From: Plecoglossus altivelis
Taxonomy: Eukaryota; Chordata; Actinopteri; Osmeriformes; Plecoglossidae
Reading direction: 5' to 3'
Length of the DNA stretch: 64,000 bases
Assembly: GCA_036571765.1 (NCBI GenBank)
Contig: BROE01000014.1
Location: 4,017,440 to 4,081,439, forward strand
This document shows, in pieces, positions 9,105 through 23,522 of this stretch (positions are counted from its first letter, which is position 1; each line of letters opens with the position of its first letter). Below the pieces are notes generated by a model. That model was given only the letters and a program-made list of their open reading frames with translations. It was not told the DNA's origin and ran no database searches. A program made the translations under genes and the position numbers.

Positions 9105-12100
9105 ATGTCCTCTCGCACTCGGGGGCAGAGCACGGACAAAGGGGAAGCTGGACAAGGAGAGGACGAGGCAGCAGAGGACGGCGACAGGGAGAACGGTAAC
9201 AGCCGTGTCAAGTGCGCTATGGAGATGACCTCCCACAACATCAACAACGATTCAAAAGTGGACGGTATGAACTGCGATGGATTGATCAATCGTAACGGCG
9301 GTGACACGACGGAAGTATCGGTCCCACTTTCACACATAGGGAAACGGGTGACCCCTATTGAAGGGGACAATCTTTACAGACTGCGAGACAGAAAGTTTTT
9401 GCTTGAGGACAAAAAGCGCCTGTGCGCGTGGGCTTTGGGCACAGCGCTGCTTGGAATACTGCTCATGATCTTGCACGCGGAGCTGTGTCCGTTTGCTTAT
9501 GAGCCGGTAGGTCTATTTACACATAAAGTCTAATTACAAAATAAACTGATAATAACTGCGATCACATAATAACTTCGTCAGCTATAGCAAACATTGAAAA
9601 TAAGTCAAACATCATAATTTCGTTGTCAGTGTCAGGCCGGGGTGACTGACGTGAAACAAGCCACACGCGTTTTAAAATAAGAATTGTCACCCGTCTTTAA
9701 ATCAGGTGAACTAAAACAGAGAGCAGCCAGTAGGAGACGTGGTTCACTGACCTGGCCTTGTCTAATAGAGATGACAAGGAATGTTGATCAAACAAGCAGG
9801 CTAAAGCCTATTCTTGGTGGAGAACTTAAGTGCAGACAGCTCCCTTTCTGTATCAATACAAAGACCCAGGCCATGTCAAAGACACCTGTTGACCGGAGCA
9901 GTCACCTGCCAGAGTCAGAGAGAGAGAAAGAGAGAAAGAGAGAGAGGGGGGGGGGGGGGGGAGACAATAAGGTGAGAATCGCTCTGTGTTTACAAACTGA
10001 GTCACTATAAATAGTACAGAAACACCATACAGACTACAAAATGTTCAGCCAGAGGCGTAGTCGTGTTGACATTGTCCCTAAAATGCCATTAAAACTGCTC
10101 TGTACTATGCTATGGCTACGCTACTGCTCTTTATCTGAAATTAATATCTTGATCAAGACATAAGCGAGTGATAAAATGCACAAGTGCAAGCCCAGCATAT
10201 CATGAAATTGAAGACCTCGGAATCTTTGGACCTGCTGGCTGCTATCACGACTTAGCTTTTCAACAAGTCCATGTCAACGTGTTTAACACCTTGTGTTTCG
10301 CGGCTGCCCAGGAGAAAAAAAACTTTTTGGCAGGTCACAAAATCTGCTGGGTTAAAATAGGTTCAAATTAGTGCCAAATGCCATAATATAATAGTTTTCA
10401 TTCGCATGAGCTGTTAGTGAAACCTTAACTTGTAAACATACAAATATGTGTACGCAATGCAACTTGATAGTTCTAAGACGAGTTAAGCTGTTTGCTGTTT
10501 CCAGAACTTCATACATTATGTAGGTTATTCTGAATTAATTTGATGTAGAGGTTAAGGCGGAAATTCGAACTGAGAGACAGAAATCAGTCTCGTGGTTGAA
10601 TGTGTCAATGAGAATCTTCCGTTGAATTGGTGGGTGAAACTGGGAGTCACATTTGGTATAATTTATCTGATCACCTGGCAAATCAACGGAGCATAGACAC
10701 ACGGATCAAGTCACACAATTCAACTGCACGTAATATATCTTTATTATCTTGGCAATTTGCTTGATTTACAGACTCCTTCAACGCTCATAACGTGCACGCA
10801 AGCAAAATAGCTCGACCGACACCTGAGATTTCAAACCCTGACCCTACAATTACTGAATGGCGCCCACATTATATTAGCATGCAGATCAGAGCGGATAAAG
10901 CTGTTTATAGTTAGGCTATCAACTGTAATTAAATAACTTCCATAGAGAATGCACAGGCCAGTTCATATGAAAGAAACGAATAAATTAGCTTATGTAATAA
11001 ATACCAACAGAACATGAACTTGGTTAGGTAAAACCGAAGTAAGTGTAAGATTTGACAAAAGGCAATGGGTTTCGGTATGTGACCAACATGCCAATGCAAC
11101 ACCGTTACGAATAATGAAACGACATGTTTAAATCTACTGTAACGCCTGATTGCCTGTCTCTGACAGTTAAGTCTTTTCTTGGACGCCAAATTATGCAGGA
11201 AATTGGGCTATTGTAGCCGTTTTTCCACATTTCAGTACTTCCCTTAGTGAAATTGCTCACGGTATGGCTCTTTCCACATAATTTGGTGTATAATTAGAGA
11301 CTATTTGAATAATTCAAGAGGTTCACCTCGAGGCGCACAGCTGATTTCAAGGTCTGGGGAAATGCGAGTAGGGCTGAGAGGCTGTCCTGAGATCCTCAAG
11401 TGCGTGCACGTCCTGAGATCCTCAAGTGCGTGCGCGTCCTGTTCTTTGCACCTCTCTCTTCCGCTGTTAGGTCCTGTCACATCCAACAGTGTGCCAAGAG
11501 GATGCGTTTCTATAGTAAAGCAGATACAACATCCGCATGTTATGACTGAAACAAAACAAACGACGTTGATTGTAGCCTTTGGCCTACTGTTTTCACTACT
11601 GCTAGCTTGCGTAACCACTGCATTATGCGTGAGACCGTCTTGAATATAATTTGCATTCAGAAAGATTATCCTCATGGACAACTATTGTAATAAGGTCAAG
11701 TCTTAACGTTAAGGGTTAGGGGTTTGTTTCACTTGGGCAGTGAGGATGAGCCGTGGTCTGGCTTGTGCGTTGTCCGGCCAAGTTTTTAGGCATCAATCCA
11801 TGTTAACCACATTAGGTCGTTTCAGAACAGCATAAAACTACTGAGTTTCCAGAGGAAAAAAAAATAAAATAAAAAAATTAAACACCTAGAGCAAGCAACG
11901 TGTTTTGAGCTTGATAGAATGCACTCAAATTAACGCTACGCATGTGTGAAGCTTTCCAATTAGTCCGGGTAAAATCAGACATGATGCAGATGCTACAGGA
12001 GAAATTGTGGAAAACAATCGAATTTGCCAACAAACGTCATCACACCATCCAGCTCCCTACCTCTCCACGTGGAAGTTTCCTCAACTTTGTCTGAAAATTT

Positions 12101-15100
12101 GCAATTATCTTTTAAACTGTAAACCGCCCGTCATTAAATTAACTCCCCGTTAAAACTTCCATCGAGGTTACATCAGTCGACGTCATGGCTCTAAACAGCT
12201 AGCGTTTTATTACATTTGGGCATGTCGACCTGTGCATTATTAGATGTTTGACTGAAGGGTCAGTTTGGGGCCTGTTGACCTTTATGAGGGGTGCATGAAA
12301 GGCTGCATCTTTGTGCATTGCTTTCCATCTTTGGTTCACTGTTGCAAATTCTATCTTGTCTATTCAAATGTTAATGATGAATTTAAGACATTGAGACAAA
12401 ATGCAGTTTCTGCAGTGTATTCATGGGATTACATTAGCCAATAAGGCCCAAGTGAACTTGATTGCAGTGTGAGCGCACGTATGCATGTGCGTGTGTGACA
12501 ATAAAGTTGTCACCAAATCGGTATGGAAGCTAAGACCGAAGCGAAGGTCAGGGCATTCCGCTAACACGCAGCTACTGGAAAACAATCAAGTGGAAAAGAA
12601 CCTGAAACTGAGTCTGACTATAACAACTATAAACCTCCCTTTTTATTGTTTTTATCTTCTCTCTTTCCTCCCTCCTCCTCTTCCTCCTTCCTTTCCAGGG
12701 CTCCAGCTACGCCTTTATCATCAACTGCTCCATCAGTATGTCCACAGGGTGCCTCCTGGTTCTCATTTTAGCCTTCCACTATAAGGACATCAGGGTGAGT
12801 GTGCTTTCACCTCGTTCCTAAGAGTGCCAGGGTCGAGGTTGGCTTGAGGAGGATGTGTAGGATAGGATGTGTAAATGTGTTACTTGTGTTAACACGCCTT
12901 GACTGCCAAAAAAACAAACATCCCGCCGTTTCTGTTCCATTCTATTACCCTTTACAGGAGGGTATTGAGTTCAATCGTCAGACATCTGTCATAATTTGGG
13001 GGATCTTTTGTCTTGCTGAACCGTTCTCTCATCTCGGCAGTTGTCACAGGTCATTGGGTGGCCTGCTCTGATCAGCAACTCTCTTGTCAGTCTGCCAAGA
13101 ATACTACAGTGCTATTAAAAGAGCCCCATGTAAACATATACATAAGATATCAGCAGGAGGCAGAACTGAATCTCTTTACCTGGGCAGCAAATTCCCCATA
13201 CTAGCATTAGCTGACAGCATAATGAAACCAACTCTGCCCGGATGACACCTCAGAACTTGTACAACATGGAGGCTTTGTCTCGTTTTCGTCCTGACTCATT
13301 ACGCATGTCGCCAAAGCTGTGTGTGTCGCCAATGCAAACCGCAGTGTGAAGAGCAGGTAGCAGGTGCCATGCCTGTTGTACTATAACACAGTACTTTTTT
13401 CAGTTTTTTTTCTTTGTACTTTTACACAGTTTCCTGAGGAAGAGGAAACTGTGACAGGTAAACGTCTGTGACCACGAGTGCTGCTATGGCCCTTGCTGCC
13501 TGCAGCGCTTCAGCTGTATGGTTCAACGATGTGTGGGGGTATGGGGAGAGTGGGGTATGGGAAAGGGGGAGTTGGTGCAAGTGCTTGAGGGAGATAAGGA
13601 AGGTGAGGGTGGAGTTGGAGGTTATCGTTTCTTTACCAGAGCCATAGCCCAATGCTGCGAGACACTTTGAGCACGATGGTAAACTCAGTCCACCTTCAGG
13701 AAACGCTGCATGACTGGTTCATTCAGACCTCCGGAAGTCATTATTAGTGCTCCATTCTCAAGGCTACAACTTTCAATTGTAGGTCAGGGAACATGTGATG
13801 GGATTAAAAAGGTTATTCAAACATTGGAAGTCCAAAACAGAAAACAGAAACGTTCAACCTTCACAATACAGCGTGTTCCCTGGTGGGTCATCTCCTGGTC
13901 CTGATTGTAGCGGGAGAGCGTTAGCCAAGGGGCCGACAGGGTCTAGAGTATCTTAGCACATGTACCCAGGAGTAAGGGACTGCCAACACCATCACCTGTC
14001 TAAATGTGATCCACAACCCCATCTACTTATGTATGCAGCCCCATTGTGGGTCAACTACAAAAAGGAGACCATGCGCAAACTTCAGGTAGCATGTAATGAC
14101 AGCCTGAGAATATTGCTAGGAAAGCCCAGGAGTAGCAGTGCAAGTAAGCTCTTCTGTGATTCAGGGCTTAGCACTTTACAGGCTCTCTCGAGGAACCTAA
14201 TGTTTAAGTTCATGTCCCGACTTGATGAGTCTCAAAATTGTATTATAATGATACTCACAAGCCCTGGGTGCAGTTAAGTTAGATGCCAATCATAATCGTG
14301 GAAACATTGGTATGGGTGCCTGTTAAGACTCGCATGAATCTAAATATGTTTTTATGTGCTATGCATCTATTCCTTTAGTTATGTTGTTGGTCTTGTTGGG
14401 TCTAGAGCCTGTAATAAAAGTGTATATATATACCCCCCCTTCACCCTTCACCCCCCAACACACCTCCACCCCAGACATTTTGCCACTTGTATTCTAGTCT
14501 TGACTAGAATCCCAGGGTTTGTATGTCACAATCCACGTATCCACTGGTTCACTGGTCAGTAGATGCCTGCTTTGCTTGAAAATTCACATACATGAAGGCT
14601 TCTATTCAGGCACATACAGTACAGCTACTCATTTTCATCCAGTAGTAAGAAAATGGTTACATTCTGTTCAGTCAGTCAAACAAGTAAATATTCACAGTGG
14701 AACTGGACAAGCACAGGCCAGATTGTCTCGAGGGCTAGTTGAAACCTAGCGTCAGTTTCAAAAGCTCAGTATCTGAGCCTTGAACAAAGTGACCCTACAG
14801 CCTTGTGTGTGTGAGCGTCTGATGCTGGGTGTTGATCTACTGTGTTGTCCTCCCAAATTTGCAGGCGAACCAGTGTTTGCTCTCCGTTTTGTATACTGAT
14901 ATAGCAACAAAACAAAGAACTGCCTGTTCTGACATTGGGAAAACAGCTTTAGCAAGAGTGTAAGGAATACCAAGAGTTTTGCCTGTATGCACTCTATCTA
15001 GCAGTGATTCAGTGCTGTTTTCTATAGGATAAATGTATGTTTTTGTCATCTCAGTGCAGCACCAGCGAATGGCCTGGAGATTTATAGAGGTGCTCGACCA

Positions 15101-18100
15101 CTATGACCCTTACATTCTTGACTTAACTAGTCTTCATATCTGCGAGGGTGGAACAGTGTTTGGTTTGGCCCTAATCTCAAAAAGAAATGAATCATGTTTT
15201 AGTCCTCCCCAGTCTCACCTTTACTAGTCATTGCTCAAAGTTAAAAGAAAAATCCTTAAATCTTATTTACTGCCCCCCTCTCTTTCTCTCTCTCTTTCTC
15301 TCTCTTTCTCTCATTGTTTCTCCCTATCCCCTTTTGCTCTCCTTCACCTCTTTTCTTCTCCGTTTCTCTCCAACCAACCCCCCCCCCCTTCCCTACAGCT
15401 TTTCATAATCGATCACAACCAAGTGGACTGGCGGATCGCCATGACGAGCCACAGAGTGTTTGGCGTCTCCCTGGAGCTCCTCGTCTGCGCCATCCACCCG
15501 GTGGGCACGTACTGGGAGTTCCTCGTCCCCTTGACCCAGGAGGGAGACAAGCTCAAGGCCAACTCCTCGTCTCCTTTGTCCTCCTCGTCCGCGCCGCTCT
15601 GCGTGTCCTCCCGCCACGGGGAAGCACTGCTGAACACGGAGCTTCTGCTGTCTGCTCTAATGTTCCTGCGGCTTTACTTGGTGCACCGGGCCATCCTGCT
15701 GCACAGCAAAGTGCTCCTCAGCGCCTCCTACAGGAGCATCGGCTCCCTCAACAACATCAACTTCACCTTCCGCTTCGTCCTCAAGGTGTTGATGAACAAG
15801 TACCCCGGGCGCACGCTGCTGGTGTTCATCCTCCTGTTCTGGCTCATCACCTCCTGGATGCTCACGCTGTGCGAGAGGTTGGTGACACGGCTGCCGCTCA
15901 GACGGATCACATGACAGACACAGTGATGGTACATCTGCAGGCCTGCTTGAGTATGGAGAGATGTCTTGCTGTATGTGGAAGGGGGAAGTGAAACCTGGCA
16001 GTGTGAGCTGAAAAGCTGACAGACTGCCTTCAAAACAGGAAGTACAGAGACATGCCCACACACACACACCATGCCCACACACACACCATACCCACACACA
16101 CACCATGCCCACACGCACACACCATGCCCACACACACACACCATGCCCACACACACACACCATGCCCACACACACACCATGCCCACACACGCACAGACAT
16201 GTGCAGGATAGGTTCTGTGCCCCCCCCCCCTCCACACACACACACACACATTTATTGAAAACAGACTGGCTTTGAAATGTACACTCCACTTTCGATCTTG
16301 ATGGTCAATTTGAGTTTCCTATTTGGAGAGGACGCCTACTAATAACGGATTCGATGATAATCGTTTTCTGCTCAGTTACTATAACAAATTGCTCTTCATT
16401 GTGAGCCAACCCACCATCAGCACTCTGCACTCTGTGTGGTCAGCCTGAGCTCATTTGTTTACACTGAACTAACAATAGATGGAAGGCCTCCCCAATTGCA
16501 TGTACATTAGTTCGCTGCACGTTGATTAGGGGAGCTGGCCCACAAGCTTGATGGGAAGATTGCAAGACTGATGACTGACAGCTGATAAACATCATTGTTG
16601 CAACAATAATTTGGCCATCGAAGTTTGATTCCAGAGCAGAACGTGCGTTGTTTGGACTTTTTACGCTTCATCTCAAGTCTTTGTTAGACTCACCGGTCTA
16701 AGAACCCTGACCTTGATATAACACAATATTATGATGTAACACACCTGACATATGTTTACAGGAAACTGCGCGAGATATCTTGTAACTTATTGGCTAATGC
16801 TCAGCTCTCTGTTGCCCCCTGTAGGCAGACGCAGGTGGTGATGGGCCGCATCGACACGGCGCTGTGGCTCATCGCCATCACCTTCCTTACCGTCGGCTAC
16901 GGCGACGTGGCACCCTACACCAGCTGTGGCAAACTGGTGTGTCTGTTCACCGGAGTCATGGTAACTAGAATGGGGGAGATACCTGCTTGTTTGGATGCAT
17001 GAGGTTAATATGTTGAGCAGTTTTTTGCAGTCATGGTTAGTACAGTATGCCGGCCTGCATGTTGAATGTTCAGGTTAACAATCCTTGAATCTCACGTAAT
17101 CCTAAATAATTGTAGACGTGTATAAATGACAGTATGTTAAGTGACTAGCATAGCTGTGTATGTTTGGTTAAACGTGTCTGTAAGTGCAGAAGAATAGAAG
17201 GAAGTTTGACCCAGATGCTCATTGCGGAGAGCGTCGGCACGTTTGAAGTGCCTGTTCTTATCAGAAAACATATACCCAGCATGACGGCACAGAGTGTAAC
17301 ACCCTACCCAAATAACAAATCTGATTCTGGAACAGTCCGGCTCTGGTGACTAAGTGCACTGGGGGAGCACGGGAGCGACTCTGCCAGTCTCATTGTTTGC
17401 CTGTCACAACTCTAATCTATATCTCTTGATTTAGTCTCAGTCTGTATGTCTTTCCATGTTCTCAGTGTTTGTCAATGCCTGGTTTACAAGTGCAGTTGTC
17501 TAGAACAATACAGCGGAGGGTTTAGGATTCTATTCCATTCTGACCTCCGCTCAATTGAGCTCTACCTTGCCGAGCGATGGAGTGCCGTTTTGAAGGGACT
17601 ATTTCTCCTAGTTATGTTGGTGTGACTGATAACAGCAGAGGAGTCCCTGTTTGGGGCGTCCAGCAGGCACCCAGAAGAGCCTAACATCAGCCTCACTCCT
17701 ATTGCCTGAGTCTCGCAGTTCAGTCCTCGCCAGGAGTCCTATGTTATTTAAGTAGTCTCTTTACATTAGGGTTAGTGTGCTGGAGCCTAATGTAAGTCTC
17801 TCATACAATGGCGCACTGTGAACACATGTTGTAGGTGGAGCAGAGGGCCGTGGCTTCCTCTTCATAATCCATGGCTTCCTTCCACTTAACCCAGGTGGAG
17901 ATGTGGAGTGGTGCTGTGTGGCCATTGGTTGTAATGTTACTGGCCCAGGAAGGGGAGTTCCTGGGGATATCAAAAGTGCTGATTGGTGCGCTTGCTTAGC
18001 CTTGACCAAGTGCAGTCTGTAGGTGCATGATGCCTTGTAGTGTTACAGGACTAACAGAAATCCGCACGCCCATAGCAAAGAGGGAACCTAAAACCAAAGA

Positions 18101-21100
18101 AAAATGGTATCTTTTGAGGGTGTTTCGTCCCAAGTGCTCTTGCTCATATGACAATCAATACTGTCGATGTGAAAGGTTAAAGTGAAATAAATCTCCGCCT
18201 AGTGTCTGGAGGAAGGGTGATAGCGAGGTGTCTGTTTGGAGGAAGGTCAAAAGCCAGATGGAGTGAGACATGGAGAAGGCAGAGCGGGAGAAGTGATAGA
18301 GGGTTAAACGCAGGAGCGCGGACAAGAAGAGTCTTGGCGAAAGGAAGAGGGAGTTCGAGTGCGGCGGTCGAGTGTTGCCAGGGGCAACGTGCCGGACTGG
18401 GAGGGCTTGGCTCCTCGCCTCACCTTCGGTCGGTCGGTTTCCGATCTGAGCAGATAAGAGCGGGCTGCGAGTCACCAGTGCGGCTCAGCCATGCCGAGAC
18501 ACCTCCCTGACACAGTGGAAAATAATCCATCACTCCTCTCGCTCCCTCTCGCCCCGTGTTTTCATAAGCTCCCCCTCTTTTTTCAAGGGAAAACTTTCCA
18601 CCATTTCCATTTTTAGGTGGTTTATAGCCCTTGGCACCACTGGAACAGGAGGGAGTGCCAACCTGTGCCGTGACATGGAAAAAAAAGTTTCCTACTCCCA
18701 ACAGAGCAGCTCACTGAGCCAATGAGGGGAGCGGTGCTCCACACCTGTATCATGGGCCTGAGCCTCTCCGTGACGACCTGTCGCTCCAACCTGCTCACAT
18801 TTCCCCCCTCCAGCTGGATTCGGGAGTTGAAGCTCACATCTGTGGGCGTGGATGGACACGGGGACGGATGTTGTGCCTGTTGCCAGATTGAAGGGGCCAG
18901 ATCCCCACGGAATCCTGTTCCAGGAATTCATCGACATCAACGCGCGGATTCTGATGAGCTGCTTGAGTTTCCAAAAAATGTAAACATAAGGCTGTGTTCC
19001 TAAAGAACGTGTTCTTGTTTACTAGACCGTCACTAGACTCACACTCTCTTCCTTTCTCTATTTGATGCAATCCCAAAAAGGAAAAGAAAAGGTAAAGTAG
19101 AGGCATCGGCTTTAAAAAACCATTCATCCAAAAGAACTTTAATCTTGAGTCTCGCACGTCTAGTCGAACTGTTCCCATGTATGAAAGTTGTCCATGAGCA
19201 TGTGAGTTTCTGTTTAACTCAGTGGCTCACTTGAAGCTTTCAGTCAGCATGCTGTAGTTCCCTGTCCAGTAATAGCTCAAAGTTATTCTCACAGGAAACC
19301 CACTTTACTAAAGCAGTTCCACTGTGGCTTGCATTTAACCATTTCACTCTCAAAACGGAACCTTGGGGTATAGCACAGTACACATTCTCATTCCCTGACC
19401 ACAATTCACCATCACCTTGACCTGTTCCAAATGAAGTTCTTAAGCTAGTAGGATATCCATCTTGTCTGTTTATGCAGTACTGTTGTGACCCCCCCCCCCC
19501 ACCCCTCTCCCCCAGGGAAGACCCAAGGATAAAGTGGTAACCTTGGCTACGGCTGTGTGTGTGTGTTTGTTTTCAGGGAGTGGCCTGCACCGCCATGCTT
19601 GTGGCCGTCATGACCAAGAAGCTGGCACTAAACAAAGGAGAGAAGCATGTGCACTTCTTCATGATGGACATTCAGATCTCCAAACGGGTGAGAACGTCTG
19701 TTCACCCTTTTAAAACCACCAGGCTCGTTAAAGAGGATGTCAGTCAACTATCTGAAGTGGAGAAAAGAAATATCCGCCTTGTTGTAGCATCCTTTATCCA
19801 CATGTTAGGTTCCTGTTGCCCTTTGGGAAACGTAAAGGGGAAAAATATGATTCCTCGTATGCTAAAAGCAAACAAATGCGACCCAAACAGTAGGTCTTAT
19901 ATCGTTCTCTTTTCCAGTGTTGTAATTATTGTAAAAACCAACTGTCGACTCCAACCATCAAAAGAAAAATTTGGATTTTTACGCAACGGATGAGGCCTTC
20001 TGGGTGGAAGTAGTGATATTTTCCATGTTGCACGTGTTTTATGGTTTTTGAGTCTTTATATAATATGATCTTTTCCCTAAATAGGGCACAGAGGAGGGCA
20101 GAATAGTGTGGGAAAAAGTCAGAGAGACACGACTTGTCTTTCTCCTAATAGCCTCCACCAGGCGTCAAAAGGAGGAAACAATCATGTCCCTGTCAGGAAA
20201 AAGACTTGTGTCAGTCCAGGACGGCGTTTGGACCGACAGGAAACTGGAAGTGCTAACGTGTGTGTCCTGTGCGTGTTTATGTTCTACGTCCGTGTGTGTG
20301 TGTGTTTGGAGGTAGCCTTTTATTATTATTTTTTTGAACAACAAATCTCTGTTATGGTTTTGAAGTAAAACTAAGTGGGATGTGATTCCGGCTTAACGCC
20401 ACATTTCAAAATGCTGTCACTCACAACCGCACTACCAGTATTTTCGGTGTACCAGCGTGAGCGCTGCCTGTGTTGCGCCATCACGGTCCCTCCGCTGTTG
20501 TCACGGTGCGGCTGAAGGTCGGACTGGCAAAGGATACAACCGCTTCCTTTCTGCTGGTGGCCGCATCCTGTGGATGGACGCATCCTTACCTCGGCTTGTG
20601 GTTGTTTTGTTACGTGTGTGCGTGGGCGAGTTGTCCGTCGCTGTTCAGATTTACACTGACGGAAAGAGGGGAAGACATCTGGATGCAACCCTTGACAGAA
20701 CCTAATAATAACCTTCCTCAAAACAGGCCGCGGTGACATCATCACGGCCAGGGAGCAAGCCGGCAACGGTGCGCTGGACAGGAAGGCCCACAGACATTAA
20801 TAGAATCAAAGAGAAAAGAGAAATGGGTGATGAAAAAAATAAATTGGAATGTCCGTAAGTCACATATGGGCCACTGATGACTATTCTTATCCTCAAATGT
20901 TATTCCCAGTGAGATGATCACGCAGCCATCTGCCTCTGCTTTTAGACTCCATGCAGTAGACTCTATAGAGTAAGCCATCCTACTCTGTTACCCTGCTCTG
21001 TAGAAACTAAAATAGCAGAGTTTATCAATTAATCTCTGGAACAGGAAACCCATCGATATCGCTCTTATATGATCATCGGATGTCAACATAACGTGGTTTT

Positions 21101-23522
21101 TCACCATCTTCCTGTTCTTCAACATAGTGGTTTTGATCAATATCATTCATCTCACATTCACGGTAAATACTGACACCCTCCAATGCTCTGATAGGCCTGT
21201 ACTATTCACCTTATGCATCTGCACACCTTTTTGCTCTTAGTAGAATAGCACACAAGGAAGAAGATGATGAGGGTGGACGATGTCCAGCCGTGGCGTCTCT
21301 GTCGGTGACCAGGTCTGGACGCTGGCTTGACAGATCATGCTTTTAACGCTGGTGTTTCTGCCCCAGATCCGCCACGCCGCGGCCAACGTGCTGAGGGAGT
21401 GTTGGCTTCTGCACCGCACCGACCTGGCCAAGGGCAGCAGCGGAGAGCAGCGGAGGCACCAGAGATGTCTGCTGGAGGCCATCAGAGTGTGAGTCATCAC
21501 CGCCACCCTGCAGACGCTGTGTGGGTTTGAGTTAGTGTTTGTGTGTGTGAGGGTGCGTGGGTGTGTGTGTGTGAAGGTGCGTAGGTGTGTGTGTGTGTGT
21601 GAGGGTGTGTGTGAGGGTGCGTAGGTGTGTGTGTGTGTGTGAGGGTGTGTGTGAGGGTGCGTGATGCTAACATTCAGCCCTGCATCTATGAGTGACGCAG
21701 TCTTCTACCAACGTGGTGAATGCAGGCTATAACAGTTTGTTAACGTTTTCGGATCAGGAGAAGCCCATGTAGTATATTTACAGTGGGCAAGCCCCTCTCA
21801 TCTCAACTCAAATGGTCACAAATGTTAGTTGATCATTAGAGCCATCAGTCGGGAGTGTCTGGTAGCTAAAGAACATCATGGTGAGTGCCCGGATATTATC
21901 ACAGCACCCATGCTTTGGGTCTTAGAAAAAAATATTTGTGAAAAGATTAAGCAGTCAACAATCACAGTGGCAGTTTGAAGTCGCCTTAGCAGTAACCATG
22001 GGTAACCAGCGGTGGACACCTGGAGGGTGGCAGTCCGGGGGCGTCAGAACCCCTTTTAAACCCCTTTTTGTTTATTTTCTTTTAGGAAACATAACACTTG
22101 TAAGGGCGGAGGGAATTAGCTTCCTGTGTTACAGTTAGCAGACTCACTATAAATACATTGTGGAAAGTCAGCATTACAAAGCACTTCCAGAATCCTCTGA
22201 ATAGGGAAACAGCTCGGAGACCATTTTTACTTTGACGTCGTTTTTTTGTACATAAGTTTGGGTGTTTCTGGCACTTGTATTGGGCCATAAAGACTGTGTA
22301 CCCCAGTGCGCATGACTACTTCAGGGGAGTTCCTGGCAATATCGGTTTTAGTTTATTCTTTCTTGGAGCAGTCATGGTTTCGTCCTAATGTATAATCTAA
22401 ATTTAGGGGGTTTTCCAACCATAAACGGCAAGAACTTCAGAGGGGGAGGATATTTCTTGAAACTACTCATCCACTACACAGTACGGCTCTTGTATGTCGA
22501 GGTTTTGACATGCCCAGATGTAAACTACAGCTACTGTATGTAGTCCATCCCGTCAGCAACAACCATCATTTTTTCTTTTTTGTCGACCAGTGGAAAACCT
22601 GGATATTCCTTGGCCAATGACCCCATAGGATGGCTTGCGCTGTTATTGTAGGGAGTTGCAGTCAACATAATCATAATAACGTGATCACGCTCACCTCCCT
22701 GTACGGTGTCAACAAAGCTTCCTGGTACCCCTGTCATTCTCAGCCATACTCTGTGATTCACCCTAGAAATCATCTCATTGACATAACTTGCCTTTGAACC
22801 TTTTTTTCTCTGGCAGATTTCGGCATTTGCGTCTGAAGCAGAGGAAATTGAGAGACTACGCCAGTGAGATGGTCGACCTCCCCAAGGTAGCTACAGCTTC
22901 ATCTTGGATCCATTTTTTTATGGCTTTATTTCAGTTATAAAGCGGGTGAACACCACATGAACTCAATGAACCCTGACTCTACTTACACAGACCTTTATAG
23001 TGCATTATGACAAGGTGCTGAGACACATAAAACGTCTAATTGACACATAAAAAAGACTGGATGTGAGGTGTGGGAGAGCGCTTTGGTTGGTCCTCGTTTC
23101 ATAGTACCTGACCTCAGTGCCTTATACTACCATTTGATTGTGTACATCTGGACAGTGCCTACATTATGTACATGTTCTGACAAAAGAAACCGGAGTATAC
23201 TTGCTTCGAATTCTTGGCAACAGACCACACACGTTTCAAAATAAAGGTTAATAATGACTATGGATGCCATGCCAGGTTTGGTGTGCATAGCTTAGTAGGT
23301 TTCTAAATACCAACTGTACATTAACATTATTAACCTTACGGGATTGACTGTCGACAGATGCAGATGATCATGTGTGACCTCAGTGCCAACTGGAACAACT
23401 CGTACCGCGAGCTGGAGCAGCGAATCATCTCCATGGAACAGAAGCTGGACGAGCTCACGCGCTGTTTCCAGCAGACCTCCGAGCTTCTGGCACAGGCACT
23501 GCACCACCCACAGAACAGGTAA
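9105..23522 (+). CDS. KCNN4: Intermediate-conductance calcium-activated potassium channel
   Basis: Eight coding exons: 9105-9506, 12699-12794, 15399-15877, 16825-16960, 19577-19687, 21367-21488, 22817-22886, 23358-23522. Phases agree throughout and give 526 residues. The protein is a six-helix tetrameric plasma-membrane K+ channel opened by Ca2+/calmodulin. Visible marks are S1 (LGTALLGILLMILHAEL), YRSIGSLN in the S4 region, the selectivity filter TVGYGD (about 348-353), S6 (GVACTAMLVAVMTKKL) and the calmodulin-binding region in exons 5-7 (HVHFFMMDIQISKR onward), then a C-terminal coiled coil (ELEQRIISMEQKLDEL). HAE after S1 and MDIQ after S6 fit KCNN4. The N-terminus has about 80 residues before the channel core, longer than the mammalian protein (about 427 residues in all). 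An internal Met could be the true start. The stop codon lies in the first unit of a minisatellite. Confidence 0.95.
9905..9962. repeat. GA-rich / poly-G simple repeat in KCNN4 intron 1
   Basis: An (AG)n-type tract passes into about 15 consecutive G. It is purine-only over about 45 bases. Intron 1 (9507-12698) otherwise shows no supported element, only AT-rich unique sequence. Confidence 0.8.
13960..14425 (+). mobile_element. LINE reverse-transcriptase 3' fragment in KCNN4 intron 2
   Basis: The frame near 14035-14240 encodes a C-terminal piece of a non-LTR retrotransposon protein (YAAPLWVNYKKETMRKLQVA, then LRILLGKPR, then LFCDSGLSTLQALSRNLMFK). This style is common in fish LINEs. The piece is 5'-truncated and ends near an aataaaagtgtatatata tail. 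It is inert and in the same orientation as KCNN4. Confidence 0.7.
15270..15312. repeat. CT-rich simple repeat before KCNN4 exon 3
   Basis: A (CT)n/(CTTT) tract lies about 90 bases before the exon 3 acceptor. With the following C/T-rich stretch to 15398 it forms an unusually long polypyrimidine tract. Confidence 0.8.
16050..16200. repeat. CA-rich minisatellite in KCNN4 intron 3
   Basis: Tandem copies of a 15-19 bp unit, catgcccacacacacac with small length changes, about eight to nine copies. Open frames across it on both strands are repeat artefacts. Confidence 0.85.
21533..21662. repeat. TG-rich microsatellite in KCNN4 intron 6
   Basis: (TG)n interrupted by gagggtgcgt(a/g)gg blocks in a loosely tandem arrangement, starting about 45 bases after the exon 6 donor. 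Confidence 0.8.

Noticed and set aside
9684..10010. Open frame in KCNN4 intron 1 including a GA/poly-G tract
   Set aside because: Low-complexity content, no splice context and no domain.
15657..16289. - strand frames with Cys-Val-Gly-His repeats
   Set aside because: They come from the CA-rich minisatellite and the antisense of KCNN4 exon 3; no domain or splice logic.
18155..18701. Overlapping open frames on both strands in KCNN4 intron 4
   Set aside because: GC-richer stretch without domains or conserved motifs; the channel exons on both sides join in phase without it.
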